Positions 32,226 through 40,370 of a stretch of DNA of 50,751 bases are shown here, piece after piece (positions within the stretch are counted from its first letter, which is position 1; each line of letters opens with the position of its first letter). Source of the DNA: Arthrobacter sp. Edens01 (lineage in GTDB: Bacteria > Actinomycetota > Actinomycetes > Actinomycetales > Micrococcaceae); contig NZ_LKIU01000007.1 of NCBI RefSeq assembly GCF_001307035.1, forward strand, positions 1 to 50,751, read 5' to 3'. A model generated the notes under the pieces. It was not told the origin of the DNA, made no database searches, and saw nothing but the letters and a program-made list of their open reading frames with translations. The position numbers and the translations under genes are program-made.

Positions 32226-33044
32226 ATGCGCACGCGCCCCAACTACATTGCCGGAGCCGCCGCCGTCGTATGGCTCCTCATCGTTGCCCTGCCGCTGTAC
32301 GTGATGATCGCCGCAAGCGTGCAGACGCGAAGCGACTTCAGCGCCGGCGGGCCGCTCTCCTTCCCCACCAGCTTCACGCTGGAGAACTACGCGGGAGTGT
32401 TCCAGAGCGGATTCGGGCTCTACTTTCTGAACACCCTGATAGTGACCGGCGGAGTGGTCGGCATTGTGCTGCTGGTAGTACCGCCGCTGGCGTATGCCAT
32501 TGTGCGCAGCCAGTCCCGCACCACCACCCTGATCTTCCGCTTCTTCCTGCTGGGGCTCGCAATTCCGGTCCAGGCCGTGATCGTTCCCATGTTCTACCTG
32601 ATCAACACGGTCGGCCTGTATGACACCCTGCTGGGCATCATCCTGCCCACCGCGGCATTCGCCCTGCCGATCTGCACGCTGATCCTCTCCGGCACCATGC
32701 GGGACATCACGCCGGAGCTGTATGAGGCCATGGCGGTGGACGGTGCCGGAACCTGGCGGACGTTCGTCCGGCTGGTGCTCCCGCTGTCCAAAGCCGGGAT
32801 CTCCACGATCGCCGTCTTCGCGGCGCTGCAGGGCTGGAATGGTTTCCTGCTGCCCCTCATCCTGACCCAGTCGGAGTCCACCCGGGTCATCACCCTTGGC
32901 CTCTTCAACTTCCAGACCCAGTACGGAATCAACGTCCCCGGCATCCTTGCCGCGGTGATGCTCTCCATGATTCCCGTGCTGCTGGTGTACCTCTTTGCAC
33001 GCCGCGCACTAGTCCAGGGCCTTATGGGCGCTGGCGGAAAGTGA
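32226..33044 (+). CDS. Sugar ABC transporter permease (MalG/UgpE type)
   Basis: The second membrane subunit, 272 residues, with six predicted helices. The EAA loop is YEAMAVDGAGTWRTFVRLVL near residues 165-185. RFFLLGLAIPVQAVIVPMFY is typical of MalG-like proteins. GGAAGGAG precedes the ATG by 5 bp, inside the end of the upstream gene, so the two permeases are made together. The GH3 gene follows after 3 bp. Confidence 0.94.
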   Translation: MRTRPNYIAGAAAVVWLLIVALPLYVMIAASVQTRSDFSAGGPLSFPTSFTLENYAGVFQSGFGLYFLNTLIVTGGVVGIVLLVVPPLAYAIVRSQSRTTTLIFRFFLLGLAIPVQAVIVPMFYLINTVGLYDTLLGIILPTAAFALPICTLILSGTMRDITPELYEAMAVDGAGTWRTFVRLVLPLSKAGISTIAVFAALQGWNGFLLPLILTQSESTRVITLGLFNFQTQYGINVPGILAAVMLSMIPVLLVYLFARRALVQGLMGAGGK

Positions 33045-33047
33045 CCC

Positions 33048-35435
33048 ATGTCGAACACCACCACCAAACGCGTCCCCTGGCGGGATGCCTCCCTCTCCCC
33101 CGCCGAACGCGCGGATGCCCTGCTGTCCCAAATGACACTGGAAGAAAAGACCGCCCAGCTCATCGGAGTGTGGGTGGGCGCCTCCGCCGACGGCGCCGAG
33201 GTGGCCCCGCACCAGCATGAGATGAACGAACCCCCGGACCTCGAGTCGCTGCTGCCGAACGGCCTCGGCCAGCTCACCCGGCCGTTCGGCACCAAACCGG
33301 TGGACGCCGGAGCCGGCGCCCTCTCGCTGATGCGCACCCAGGAGCGGATTGCCGCTTCCAACCGGTTCGGCATCCCCGCGATGGCCCACGAGGAGTGCCT
33401 GGCCGGGTTCGCGGCCTGGGGTGCGACGGCGTATCCCGTGCCGCTTGCGTGGGGCGCCACCTTCGACCCCGGTCTGGTCCGGCGCATGGCCGCTGCGATC
33501 GGAACCGACCTGCGCCGGGTAGGAATCCACCAGGGGCTGGCCCCGGTGCTGGACGTGGTGCGCGATGCCCGCTGGGGCCGGGTCGAGGAGACCATCGGCG
33601 AAGATCCGTACCTGGTGGGCAGCGTAGCCAGCGCCTACATCCAGGGCCTCGAACAGGCCGGCGTCGTTGCCACGCTGAAACACTTCGCCGGGTACTCTGC
33701 CTCCCGTGCCGGGCGGAACCACGCTCCGGTCTCCATGGGACCGCGCGAGTTCGCCGACGTCGTCCTGCCGCCCTTCGAAATGGCCGTCCGGGAATCAGGC
33801 GTCCGGTCAGTGATGCATGCCTACACCGATACTGACGGCATCCCCTCCGCCGCCAACCGCGCCCTGCTGACCGGTCTGCTGCGCGACACCTGGGGTTTCG
33901 AAGGAACCGTGGTGGCCGACTACTTCGGAATCGGGTTCCTGGAGGATCTGCACGGAGTGGCCGGGAGCCGCGGTGAAGCCGCCGCGGCAGCGCTGGACGC
34001 CGGAGTGGACGTGGAGCTGCCCACAGTGGACGCCTACGGCGAACATCTGCTGGCCGAACTGGAAGCCGGCCGGGTTGATCCCGCCCTGGTGGACCGGGCC
34101 GCCCGTCGTGTGCTGCTGCAGAAAATCGGCCTGGGCCTGCTGGATGAGGACTGGTCCCCGGTGCCCGCGGCCCTTGCCTCCGGTGCCGGGGATCTGGGCT
34201 CGGTCCAGGACACCGTGAACCTGGATCCGCCGGAAAACCGCGGCCTGGCAGCACGGCTGGCCGAAGAGTCAATCGTCCTGCTGAGCAACAACGGCACCCT
34301 GCCGCTGCGCTCGCCCGCGCGCATCGCCGTCGTGGGTCCCAATGCGGAGAACCCCATGGCGTTCCTTGGCTGCTATTCCTTCCCTGCCCATGTGGGGTCC
34401 CAGTTCCCGGAGGTCCCCGCCGGCATTGAGCTGCCCACGGTGGCGGCATCGCTGCGCGCAGAGTTCGGGGACAGTGACGTGGTGTACGCCCAGGGCTGCG
34501 GCATTGATGATCCTGATACCTCGGGCATCGGGGACGCTGTGGCGGCGGCCAAGGAATCCGACGTCGTCATCGCGGTGCTCGGCGACCGGGCCGGGCTCTT
34601 TGGCCGCGGCACCAGCGGCGAGGGATGCGACGTCGAGTCCCTCGTACTCCCCGGCGTGCAGCAGCAGCTGCTGGATGCGCTGCTGGACTCAGGCACGCCG
34701 GTGGTCACCGTCCTGCTGACCGGCCGCCCCTATGCCCTGGGGCAGGCTGCCTCCCGTTCCGCCGCCGTTGTGCAGGCTTTCTTCCCCGGAGAGGAAGGCG
34801 GCTCCGCCGTGGCCCGGGTGCTGAGCGGGGCGGTGAATCCCTCCGGCAGGCTGCCGGTCAGTGTCCCGGCCACTCCGGGGAGCCAGCCGGCCACCTATTT
34901 GGCAGCACCGCTTGCCGGTCCCACCGATGTGTCCAGCATCGATCCGACGCCGGCCTTCGGCTTCGGTCACGGCCTCAGTTACACCGAGTTCAGTTGGGAC
35001 GGCCTACACGTTGAGACCCCGGAAACCAGCACCGACGGCGAAACGGCGGCATCGCTGGCCGTCACCAATACCGGAGCGCGCGACGGCGTGGAGGTGGTCC
35101 AGCTCTACCTGCACGATCCGGTGGCTTCCGTGGTCCGTCCCGTGCAGCGGCTCATTGGCTACGCCCGGGTGCCGCTGAAGGCCGGGGAATCCGCACGGGT
35201 TCGCTTCACCGTGCCGGCAGACGCAGCCTCATTCACCGGAGTGGACCTGGAACGGATAGTGGAACCCGGCGTGCTTGAACTGCGCTTCGGTGCATCCAGC
35301 ACCGATATCCGGCTGACCGGCGACGTCAGGCTGACCGGCCCGGTACGCTCGGTGGACCACACCCGGCGCCTGCACTGTGCAGTGGACGTGGAGGCAGCAG
35401 AAGCAGGGCCGGGGGTGGAAATCACGGCCCCGTAG
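33048..35435 (+). CDS. Glycoside hydrolase family 3 (beta-glucosidase/beta-xylosidase)
   Basis: A 795-residue intracellular exo-acting glycosidase; no signal peptide. Domains in order: GH3 N-terminal TIM barrel, with KHFAGYSASRAGRNHAPVSM and nucleophile Asp291 in GTVVADYFG; GH3 C-terminal alpha/beta sandwich (EESIVLLSNNGTLPL; FFPGEEGG); and a C-terminal fibronectin III-like domain (GHGLSYTEFSWDG to the end). It would split oligosaccharides delivered by the transporter. The neighbouring acetyl-xylan esterase and the xylose genes elsewhere in the window favour beta-xylosidase over beta-glucosidase, but GH3 specificity cannot be read from these motifs. The esterase gene starts 10 bp after its stop. 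Confidence 0.93.
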   Translation: MSNTTTKRVPWRDASLSPAERADALLSQMTLEEKTAQLIGVWVGASADGAEVAPHQHEMNEPPDLESLLPNGLGQLTRPFGTKPVDAGAGALSLMRTQERIAASNRFGIPAMAHEECLAGFAAWGATAYPVPLAWGATFDPGLVRRMAAAIGTDLRRVGIHQGLAPVLDVVRDARWGRVEETIGEDPYLVGSVASAYIQGLEQAGVVATLKHFAGYSASRAGRNHAPVSMGPREFADVVLPPFEMAVRESGVRSVMHAYTDTDGIPSAANRALLTGLLRDTWGFEGTVVADYFGIGFLEDLHGVAGSRGEAAAAALDAGVDVELPTVDAYGEHLLAELEAGRVDPALVDRAARRVLLQKIGLGLLDEDWSPVPAALASGAGDLGSVQDTVNLDPPENRGLAARLAEESIVLLSNNGTLPLRSPARIAVVGPNAENPMAFLGCYSFPAHVGSQFPEVPAGIELPTVAASLRAEFGDSDVVYAQGCGIDDPDTSGIGDAVAAAKESDVVIAVLGDRAGLFGRGTSGEGCDVESLVLPGVQQQLLDALLDSGTPVVTVLLTGRPYALGQAASRSAAVVQAFFPGEEGGSAVARVLSGAVNPSGRLPVSVPATPGSQPATYLAAPLAGPTDVSSIDPTPAFGFGHGLSYTEFSWDGLHVETPETSTDGETAASLAVTNTGARDGVEVVQLYLHDPVASVVRPVQRLIGYARVPLKAGESARVRFTVPADAASFTGVDLERIVEPGVLELRFGASSTDIRLTGDVRLTGPVRSVDHTRRLHCAVDVEAAEAGPGVEITAP

Positions 35436-35445
35436 GAGGAAGAAC

Positions 35446-36414
35446 GTGTACACAGACCTGCCCGTTGACCAGCTGGGCACCTACCTGGGCAGCCAGGGCG
35501 AACCTGCCGATTTTGATGAGTTCTGGGCGCGGACTCTCGAAGAAGCGCAGGCCCATCCGCTGGGCCTGATCCTTGAACCGGTTGAAACCGTGCTGTCCAC
35601 AGTGGACGTCTGGGACGTGACGTTCAACGGCTACGGCGGGGAACCAATCCGCGCCTGGCTGCGGGTGCCGTCCGGAGCATCCGGTCCGCTGCCCGGCGTC
35701 GTCCAGTTTGTCGGCTACGGCGGCGGGCGCGGCGACGCGCACGAGAACCTTTTCTGGGCGTCCTGCGGTTTCGCGCACCTGGAAATGGATACCCGGGGGC
35801 AGGGGGCGGGCTGGAGCACGGGTGTCACCCCGGACGCGGCGGGCAGTGCCGGGCCCCAGGGCCAAGGCGTCATGACCCGCGGCATTACCGATCCCGGGAC
35901 CTACTATTACCGGCGGCTAATCACGGACGCCGTCCGGGCTGTCCAGGCCCTGCGGTCATTGGACAGGGTAGATCCCGACCGCTGCGCGGCTGTGGGCATG
36001 AGCCAGGGCGGCAGCCTGGCAGTAGCCGTCGCAGCCCTGGCACCGGAGCTGGCGGCCATCGTAGCGAAGGTGCCTTTCCTATCCGATATCCCCCGCGCGC
36101 TGCAGGTCACGGATGCGTACCCGTTCCGGGAACTGGTTGATTATCTGGCGATCCACCGCACCCGGGTCCAGCAGGTGCACCAGACGCTGCAGTACTTTGA
36201 TTCGATCAACTTCGCCAAGCGGGCCAGGGTTCCGGCGCTGTTCTCGGTGGGTTTGATGGATCAGATCACGCCGCCGTCCACCGTCTATGCGGCGTACAAC
36301 AACTACTCCGGGCCCAAGGAGCAACAGGTGTGGCCCTTCAACGGGCACGAAGCCGGCGGGATCGAGGACGATGTTGCTGCTGTGGCCTTCCTGCGCCGCG
36401 TCTTTGGAGCCTAG
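35446..36414 (+). CDS. Acetyl-xylan esterase (AXE1 / cephalosporin-C deacetylase family)
   Basis: An intracellular alpha/beta-hydrolase of 322 residues that removes acetyl groups from short xylo-oligosaccharides. The triad is S186 (GMSQGG), D272 (SVGLMDQITPP) and H301 (FNGHEAGG); these spacings (86 and 29) fit the carbohydrate esterase 7 family. RGQGAGWSTG and DPGTYYYRRLITDAVRAV are further family stretches. I chose GTG 35446 because AGGAGGA (35434-35440) is placed 5 bp before it. As last gene of the transporter/GH3 operon, it implies that acetylated oligomers enter the cell before being trimmed. Confidence 0.93.
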   Translation: MYTDLPVDQLGTYLGSQGEPADFDEFWARTLEEAQAHPLGLILEPVETVLSTVDVWDVTFNGYGGEPIRAWLRVPSGASGPLPGVVQFVGYGGGRGDAHENLFWASCGFAHLEMDTRGQGAGWSTGVTPDAAGSAGPQGQGVMTRGITDPGTYYYRRLITDAVRAVQALRSLDRVDPDRCAAVGMSQGGSLAVAVAALAPELAAIVAKVPFLSDIPRALQVTDAYPFRELVDYLAIHRTRVQQVHQTLQYFDSINFAKRARVPALFSVGLMDQITPPSTVYAAYNNYSGPKEQQVWPFNGHEAGGIEDDVAAVAFLRRVFGA

Positions 36415-36416
36415 TC

Positions 36417-36432
36417 CGCCTGTTTTCGGGCG
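36417..36432. terminator. Short hairpin between convergent genes
   Basis: CGCCTG (36417-36422) pairs with CGGGCG (36427-36432) with one G-T pair around a TTTT loop, in the 19-bp gap between the esterase and the small membrane protein. It is weak as a terminator for either strand. Confidence 0.3.
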
Positions 36433-36433
36433 C

Positions 36434-36844
36434 TCAGCCAACGATCACGCACACGGCGAGCGCCGCGGCAAGCAGGGCAGCGTAACCGGTGAGGGTAGCC
36501 GGACCCGGCTCCTTGGGTTTCCGGGCGGGAACCGCAGCGGGGAAACCAGCCCGGGGCTCTGTTACCTGTGCGCGGCGGGCTGGAAGCCGGGGCCAGCGAA
36601 TCACCAGACCGGCTGCGGCCGCAGCCAGCGCTGCCGCGGAGAGAACCCACAGCCAGATGGTGGCCGCGGACCACTCCACCACCAGCCGCATTAGAACGGC
36701 CACGAAGGCCGCCTCCAGCAGTGTTGCCACATAGGAGCCCCGGCTCTTTTCCGGCACTGACTGAGTCCAGGCGAAGTAGGCAAGCCAGCCACAGTAAACC
36801 ACCAGACCCAGCGGCAGCACCCAGCCGATCACTGCGGCCATCAT
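36434..36844 (-). CDS. Small membrane protein of unknown function
   Basis: A 136-residue protein with about four hydrophobic segments: VIGWVLPLGLVVYCGWLAYF, YVATLLEAAFVAVLMRLVV, IWLWVLSAAALAAAAAGLVI, and a final one before the C-terminus. A basic, proline-containing loop (RWPRLPARRAQ...KPKEPG) lies between helices 3 and 4. I recognise no family. Its ATG overlaps the stop of the serine hydrolase gene (ATGA), so it is made together with that enzyme and may anchor, export or protect against it (inference). Confidence 0.78.
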   Translation of the reverse strand: MMAAVIGWVLPLGLVVYCGWLAYFAWTQSVPEKSRGSYVATLLEAAFVAVLMRLVVEWSAATIWLWVLSAAALAAAAAGLVIRWPRLPARRAQVTEPRAGFPAAVPARKPKEPGPATLTGYAALLAAALAVCVIVG

Positions 36845-37953
36845 TCCGGACCTCCGGCCAGCAGCTCAAAAGCGGCTTCTTCCTGTCCCGCGGCAACGTT
36901 GGAGAGCATCACCACCGCACGCCCGTTGTCCCGGTCCAGGGCGACTATGGACCAGAAGCCACCGGTCTGTCCGTTGTGCCAGGTGATCTCCGGGCCGCCG
37001 GCTCCGCCCTCCCGGCTGGTCACCCAGGCCAGTCCGTAGCGTGAACCTTCTTTGCCGTTCCACTGCGGCTCCAGCGCCGCTGCCCCGGGGGCGGTTCCGT
37101 CCAGCTGCGCCTGTGCATAGACGGCTAGGTCTGCCGTGGTGGAACGGATGCCTCCGGCCGGCGCCGTCCCATTGGCGGTCCACGCGTCCTCGGGACGGCC
37201 GGCGGCGCTGCGACCGGTGGGGGCGCCGTCGCGCAGGTTCTCCGCGGTTACGGGGGCATAGGTTTCCTTCAGCTGCAGCGGAGCCAGGATCCGTTCCTCC
37301 AGGAGCTGCTCCCAGCTTTGGCCGGCGGCCCGCGCCAGCAGCTGGCCCAGGAAGGCGTAACCCAGGTTTGAGTAGGTCACGGTGCCGCGGTTGTTCAGGC
37401 CAGCGGCCTGGGCCTGGGCCAGAACCTGTTCCGGCGTTGCGGTGTAGGGGTCGCGGTTGAGCAGCTGCCCGGCCAGCAGGGACGGCAGCGCATCCAAGCC
37501 CGTCGCCAGCCGCGGCAGGCCGGAGCGGTGGCTGGCGAGTTCGGCAAGTGTCACGGTGCCGATTTCCGCGGATGCGTCCGCGAGGTCATCTCCCAGGATG
37601 TCCGCCGCTGTGGTCTCCAGTGTGACTTCGCCGCGTTTCACGGCGTCGGCAAGCAGCGACGCGGTAAACGTCTTGCTCACGGAACCGATTTCGAATTCGG
37701 TGTGTTCATCCGCGCCGAAGCCGGCATAGCGGATGCTGTCTCCGTCGATGTAGGCCACGCTGATGTGCTGGGCGGGGTTCGTCAGCAGCGGCCGGACGCG
37801 ATCCGCCAACGCGGTGTCCCCGGTAATGTTCCCGGAGAGCCGCGGCGGCCAGGGCGCGGCGGCCAGCCCGCAGGCCAGCACGACGGCGGCCGCCACACAG
37901 CCGGCAACGATCCGTGCCTTGGGTTTGCGCCTGGTCTGGACGGTCGCAGTCAT
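36841..37953 (-). CDS. Beta-lactamase-fold serine hydrolase (class C / penicillin-binding type)
   Basis: A 370-residue secreted or membrane-anchored hydrolase. An N-terminal hydrophobic segment (residues 14-33) acts as signal or anchor. The active site is S91-V-S-K94 (IGSVSKTFTASLLADAV), the second element is Y194-S-N196 (TVTYSNLGY), and the third is HNGQTGG near residue 343, in place of the KTG box. This pattern belongs to the broad beta-lactamase/D-Ala-D-Ala carboxypeptidase/esterase family (PF00144), so antibiotic resistance should not be assumed. AGGAGGC lies 9 bp before the ATG. It begins one base after the ArsR-type regulator stop and overlaps the membrane protein gene. Confidence 0.92.
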   Translation of the reverse strand: MTATVQTRRKPKARIVAGCVAAAVVLACGLAAAPWPPRLSGNITGDTALADRVRPLLTNPAQHISVAYIDGDSIRYAGFGADEHTEFEIGSVSKTFTASLLADAVKRGEVTLETTAADILGDDLADASAEIGTVTLAELASHRSGLPRLATGLDALPSLLAGQLLNRDPYTATPEQVLAQAQAAGLNNRGTVTYSNLGYAFLGQLLARAAGQSWEQLLEERILAPLQLKETYAPVTAENLRDGAPTGRSAAGRPEDAWTANGTAPAGGIRSTTADLAVYAQAQLDGTAPGAAALEPQWNGKEGSRYGLAWVTSREGGAGGPEITWHNGQTGGFWSIVALDRDNGRAVVMLSNVAAGQEEAAFELLAGGPE

Positions 37954-37954
37954 C

Positions 37955-38467
37955 TCAGTTGCCTCCTGTGGCAGCGGTGAGGATAGCCAGCAGCGGGATG
38001 ACGCGGGGCGCCGGAATCCGATAGCGGGAGCGGGCATGGGCAGCCAGCCAGCCCTGGGCCAGAAGCTGGTTGACGTGGTGGTAGATCTGACCCGCCGTTC
38101 CCGCGCCGAGTTCCTCCACCAGCTGCGCTACGGTTTCCGTTCCGCCCAGGACGGCGCGCAGGATCGAGAGCCTCACCGGGTTGCCCAGGGAAGCGAGGGT
38201 TTCTGCATACGCGGTCCAGTCGACGTCCAGCAGGTGCGCCGTTTCCAGGCCGTACTGGTATTCGTACCGCTCCCCCGGACCCACGGCGGCCTTACCGGCA
38301 AAGAGCACAACGCCGGAGTCCGGGTACCGGTCCCGGATCCCGTTCAGGACCCAGAAGACGTCGTCCGCCGCCGGCGCCGGGGGCACGGACGCACCGGCGA
38401 GCCGGTCTTCCAGGGCGGCCACCCGTTCCTCGAGGGCCCGCAGCCGGGGTTCAGCATCGTTTTGCAT
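37955..38467 (-). CDS. ArsR-like winged-helix regulator with N-terminal coiled coil
   Basis: A 170-residue regulator. Residues 1-25 (RLRALEERVAALEDRLAG) form a heptad-rich coiled coil. A middle segment follows, then an ArsR-type winged helix (LASLGNPVRLSILRAVLGGT; VAQLVEELGAGTAGQIYHHV). It is the first gene of a three-gene unit with the serine hydrolase and the small membrane protein. Its promoter contains a palindrome, so it probably represses its own operon. No metal-binding Cys cluster is visible, so the signal is unlikely to be a classic ArsR metal ion. No ribosome site is present; the transcript may be leaderless. Confidence 0.87.
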   Translation of the reverse strand: MQNDAEPRLRALEERVAALEDRLAGASVPPAPAADDVFWVLNGIRDRYPDSGVVLFAGKAAVGPGERYEYQYGLETAHLLDVDWTAYAETLASLGNPVRLSILRAVLGGTETVAQLVEELGAGTAGQIYHHVNQLLAQGWLAAHARSRYRIPAPRVIPLLAILTAATGGN

Positions 38468-38502
38468 GGCTCAAGAATTACGTAATAACTGAACCACGTC
38501 AA
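38467..38502 (-). promoter_or_regulatory. Promoter with palindromic operator; predicted leaderless start of the ArsR-type gene
   Basis: On the minus strand, TTGACG (38502-38497) and TAATTC (38480-38475) are 16 bp apart. The perfect palindrome ATTACGTAAT (38477-38486) overlaps the -10 element. The predicted start is at or beside the ATG (A at 38467), and no ribosome site is seen. Confidence 0.6.
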
Positions 38503-38520
38503 GGATTCCGAATATCGGTC

Positions 38521-39093
38521 TCAGCGCCTCCTGCGCACAAGGGCGCGCACACCTGCGAAAACTGCTCCGCCGGCAAGGATCCAGGGAGCCCCCACAAGAA
38601 TGGGGTCAATCCACTGGTGGTTTACATCGGCGCGGCGGCTGCGGGCACGGGACGAGAGCCCGCCGACGCGGAACTCGCTCAGCACGCCGGTTTCGGTAAC
38701 GGGGTTGTCCGGGCGAACCGTGGCCAGCGAGGTGACGTGGGCGCCGAACGCGTCCACACGGTCGGCTGCCAGCAGGATCAGCCAGTGCGCGGCGCGCGCT
38801 TCGCTGTAGCGCTTATAGGCCAGGCGGCGCATGGCTCCGGAGACACCCTTGAGCGGCACTGCCGTACCGAAAACCGGGGTCAGCATCTTGTGTTCAATCG
38901 ACCGTTCCCGCGGGTAGGTTTCCTCCTGCCGGTCAGGAAAGTCCCAGTGCGCTCCGGTGCGCTCCGGGTCGAACTGCAGCTTGGGAACGGAGGGCCGGTC
39001 GAGGGGATTGAGGTCAGCCCCCCAGCCGGGGATGCGTGCCTTCAGTTCCTCAGCGGTGGGTATGGGTACGGGGTTGTAAGCGGTGTAGGCCAT
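38521..39093 (-). CDS. Conserved hypothetical protein with C-terminal membrane segment, paired with an alcohol dehydrogenase
   Basis: A 190-residue protein, largely soluble and rich in charged and aromatic residues (GWGADLNPLDRPSVPKLQFD; WDFPDRQEETYPRERS). It ends in a probable single membrane helix (ILVGAPWILAGGAVFAGVRA) and an Arg tail, so it is likely tail-anchored on the cytoplasmic side. AAAGGAG lies 7 bp before the ATG. It starts 19 bp after the alcohol dehydrogenase stop and is surely co-transcribed with it. I do not know its function; a role as partner or membrane tether of the dehydrogenase is only a suggestion from the pairing. Confidence 0.82.
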   Translation of the reverse strand: MAYTAYNPVPIPTAEELKARIPGWGADLNPLDRPSVPKLQFDPERTGAHWDFPDRQEETYPRERSIEHKMLTPVFGTAVPLKGVSGAMRRLAYKRYSEARAAHWLILLAADRVDAFGAHVTSLATVRPDNPVTETGVLSEFRVGGLSSRARSRRADVNHQWIDPILVGAPWILAGGAVFAGVRALVRRRR

Positions 39094-39112
39094 GGCAGGC
39101 TCCTTTGCGGGT

Positions 39113-40261
39113 TTAGGACGCGCTGGGGACGATCACGGGCTTGATGCAGTTATCGAGTTTGGAGGAGAAGATGTGATATCCCTCGGCGATGTGCTCCAGC
39201 GGAATGCGGTGGGTAATGATGTCGCTGGGCGTCAGGTAGCCGTTGCGGATGTGCTCGAAGAGGCGCGGCCACTGGCGCTTCATGGGGCACTGGTTCATGT
39301 TCAGCGTCAGCCCCTTGTTCAGCGCGTCGCCGAACTTCACTGCATTGAAAATCGGCCCGTAAGCGCCCATGACGGAGACGGTTCCGCCCTTGCGGACGGA
39401 GTCGATCGCCCAGTTCAGCGCCACCGCGGACCCGCCCTGGAGTTTGAGCTTGGTGCCGGTGACATGCTGCAGGAAGTTCCCGTCTGCTTCGGCTCCCACT
39501 GCATCGATTGCAACGTCCGCACCCAGGTAGCCGGTGTCCTTCTTCATCTGGACCACAATGTCGTCGTACTCGGTGAAGTTGTAGGTTTCGGCATGGGCGA
39601 AGTCCCGCGCCTTTTCCAGCCGGTAGTCCAGGTGGTCGATGACCAGGACCCGGCCGGCACCCATCAGCCACGCGGATTTGGCTGCGTACAGCCCCACCGG
39701 TCCAGCGCCGAACACCACCACAGTGTCGCGTTCCTTGATGTCCCCGAGCTGGGCACCGAAGTACCCGGTGGCCAAAGCGTCGGTGCACATCAGTGCATCC
39801 TCCTCAGCCATCCAGTCCGGGATCAGGGAGGGCCCGACGTCGGCGAACGGGACCCGCACATACTCTGCCTGCCCGCCGTCGTAACCACCGGTGGTGTGCG
39901 AGTAGCCGTACAAAGCGCCGACGGCGGTGGCGTTGGGGTTTACGTTGTGGCAGTTCGAGTACAGGCCGCGGACGCAGAACCAGCAGGAGCCGCAGTAGAT
40001 GTTGGCCGGAACCATGACCCGGTCTCCCGGTTTCAGGTTCTGAACCGACGGCCCAACCTCTTCCACAACGCCGATGAACTCGTGCCCGAAGGTGGTTCCC
40101 ACCCGGGTGTCCGGCATCAGCCCGTGGTACAGGTGCAGGTCGGAGCCGCAGATCGCGGCGAGGGTCACCCGGATAATCGCGTCATTGGGGTGCTCCAGGC
40201 GCGGCATCTCTTTTTCTTCGACCCGAACCTTGTACGGGCCGCGGTACACCATTGCTTCCAC
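39113..40261 (-). CDS. Zinc-dependent alcohol dehydrogenase (formaldehyde-dehydrogenase-like MDR)
   Basis: An NAD(P)-dependent medium-chain dehydrogenase of 382 residues. Catalytic zinc ligands include C38 (ICGSDLHLYHG) and H60-E61 (TTFGHEFIG). The structural zinc site is the four-Cys motif YCGSCWFCVRGLYSNC. The Rossmann domain has VVFGAGPVGLYAAKSAWLMG. The layout and length match the glutathione-dependent or -independent formaldehyde dehydrogenase-like branch, which also handles other alcohols; the substrate is open. GTG 40261 has GAGGAGG 4 bp upstream; ATG 40252 would be three residues shorter. A good promoter lies about 50 bp upstream. Confidence 0.93.
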   Translation of the reverse strand: MEAMVYRGPYKVRVEEKEMPRLEHPNDAIIRVTLAAICGSDLHLYHGLMPDTRVGTTFGHEFIGVVEEVGPSVQNLKPGDRVMVPANIYCGSCWFCVRGLYSNCHNVNPNATAVGALYGYSHTTGGYDGGQAEYVRVPFADVGPSLIPDWMAEEDALMCTDALATGYFGAQLGDIKERDTVVVFGAGPVGLYAAKSAWLMGAGRVLVIDHLDYRLEKARDFAHAETYNFTEYDDIVVQMKKDTGYLGADVAIDAVGAEADGNFLQHVTGTKLKLQGGSAVALNWAIDSVRKGGTVSVMGAYGPIFNAVKFGDALNKGLTLNMNQCPMKRQWPRLFEHIRNGYLTPSDIITHRIPLEHIAEGYHIFSSKLDNCIKPVIVPSAS

Positions 40262-40309
40262 TGGTCCTCCTCATTGCTTCGGTGATCAGTTGGGATCAGA
40301 TGGTAAGCA

Positions 40310-40338
40310 ACCTTATGATGCGTCGTGGGAAGGGTCAA
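40310..40338 (-). promoter_or_regulatory. Predicted promoter of the alcohol dehydrogenase gene
   Basis: On the minus strand, TTGACC (40338-40333) and TAAGGT (40315-40310) are 17 bp apart. The predicted start near 40303 gives a leader of about 42 bases before the GTG. Confidence 0.65.
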
Positions 40339-40370
40339 CGGGTGCCCGGAACGGCCCCAGAACCAGGAAG

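Noticed and set aside
36841-37953. Antibiotic-resistance beta-lactamase
   Set aside because: SxxK and YxN are present but the third box is HNG, as in esterases and peptidases of this fold; resistance cannot be claimed.
39092-40285. 397-codon plus-strand open frame opposite the zinc dehydrogenase
   Set aside because: Antisense to a gene with all zinc and Rossmann motifs; the start lies inside another gene and lacks a ribosome site.
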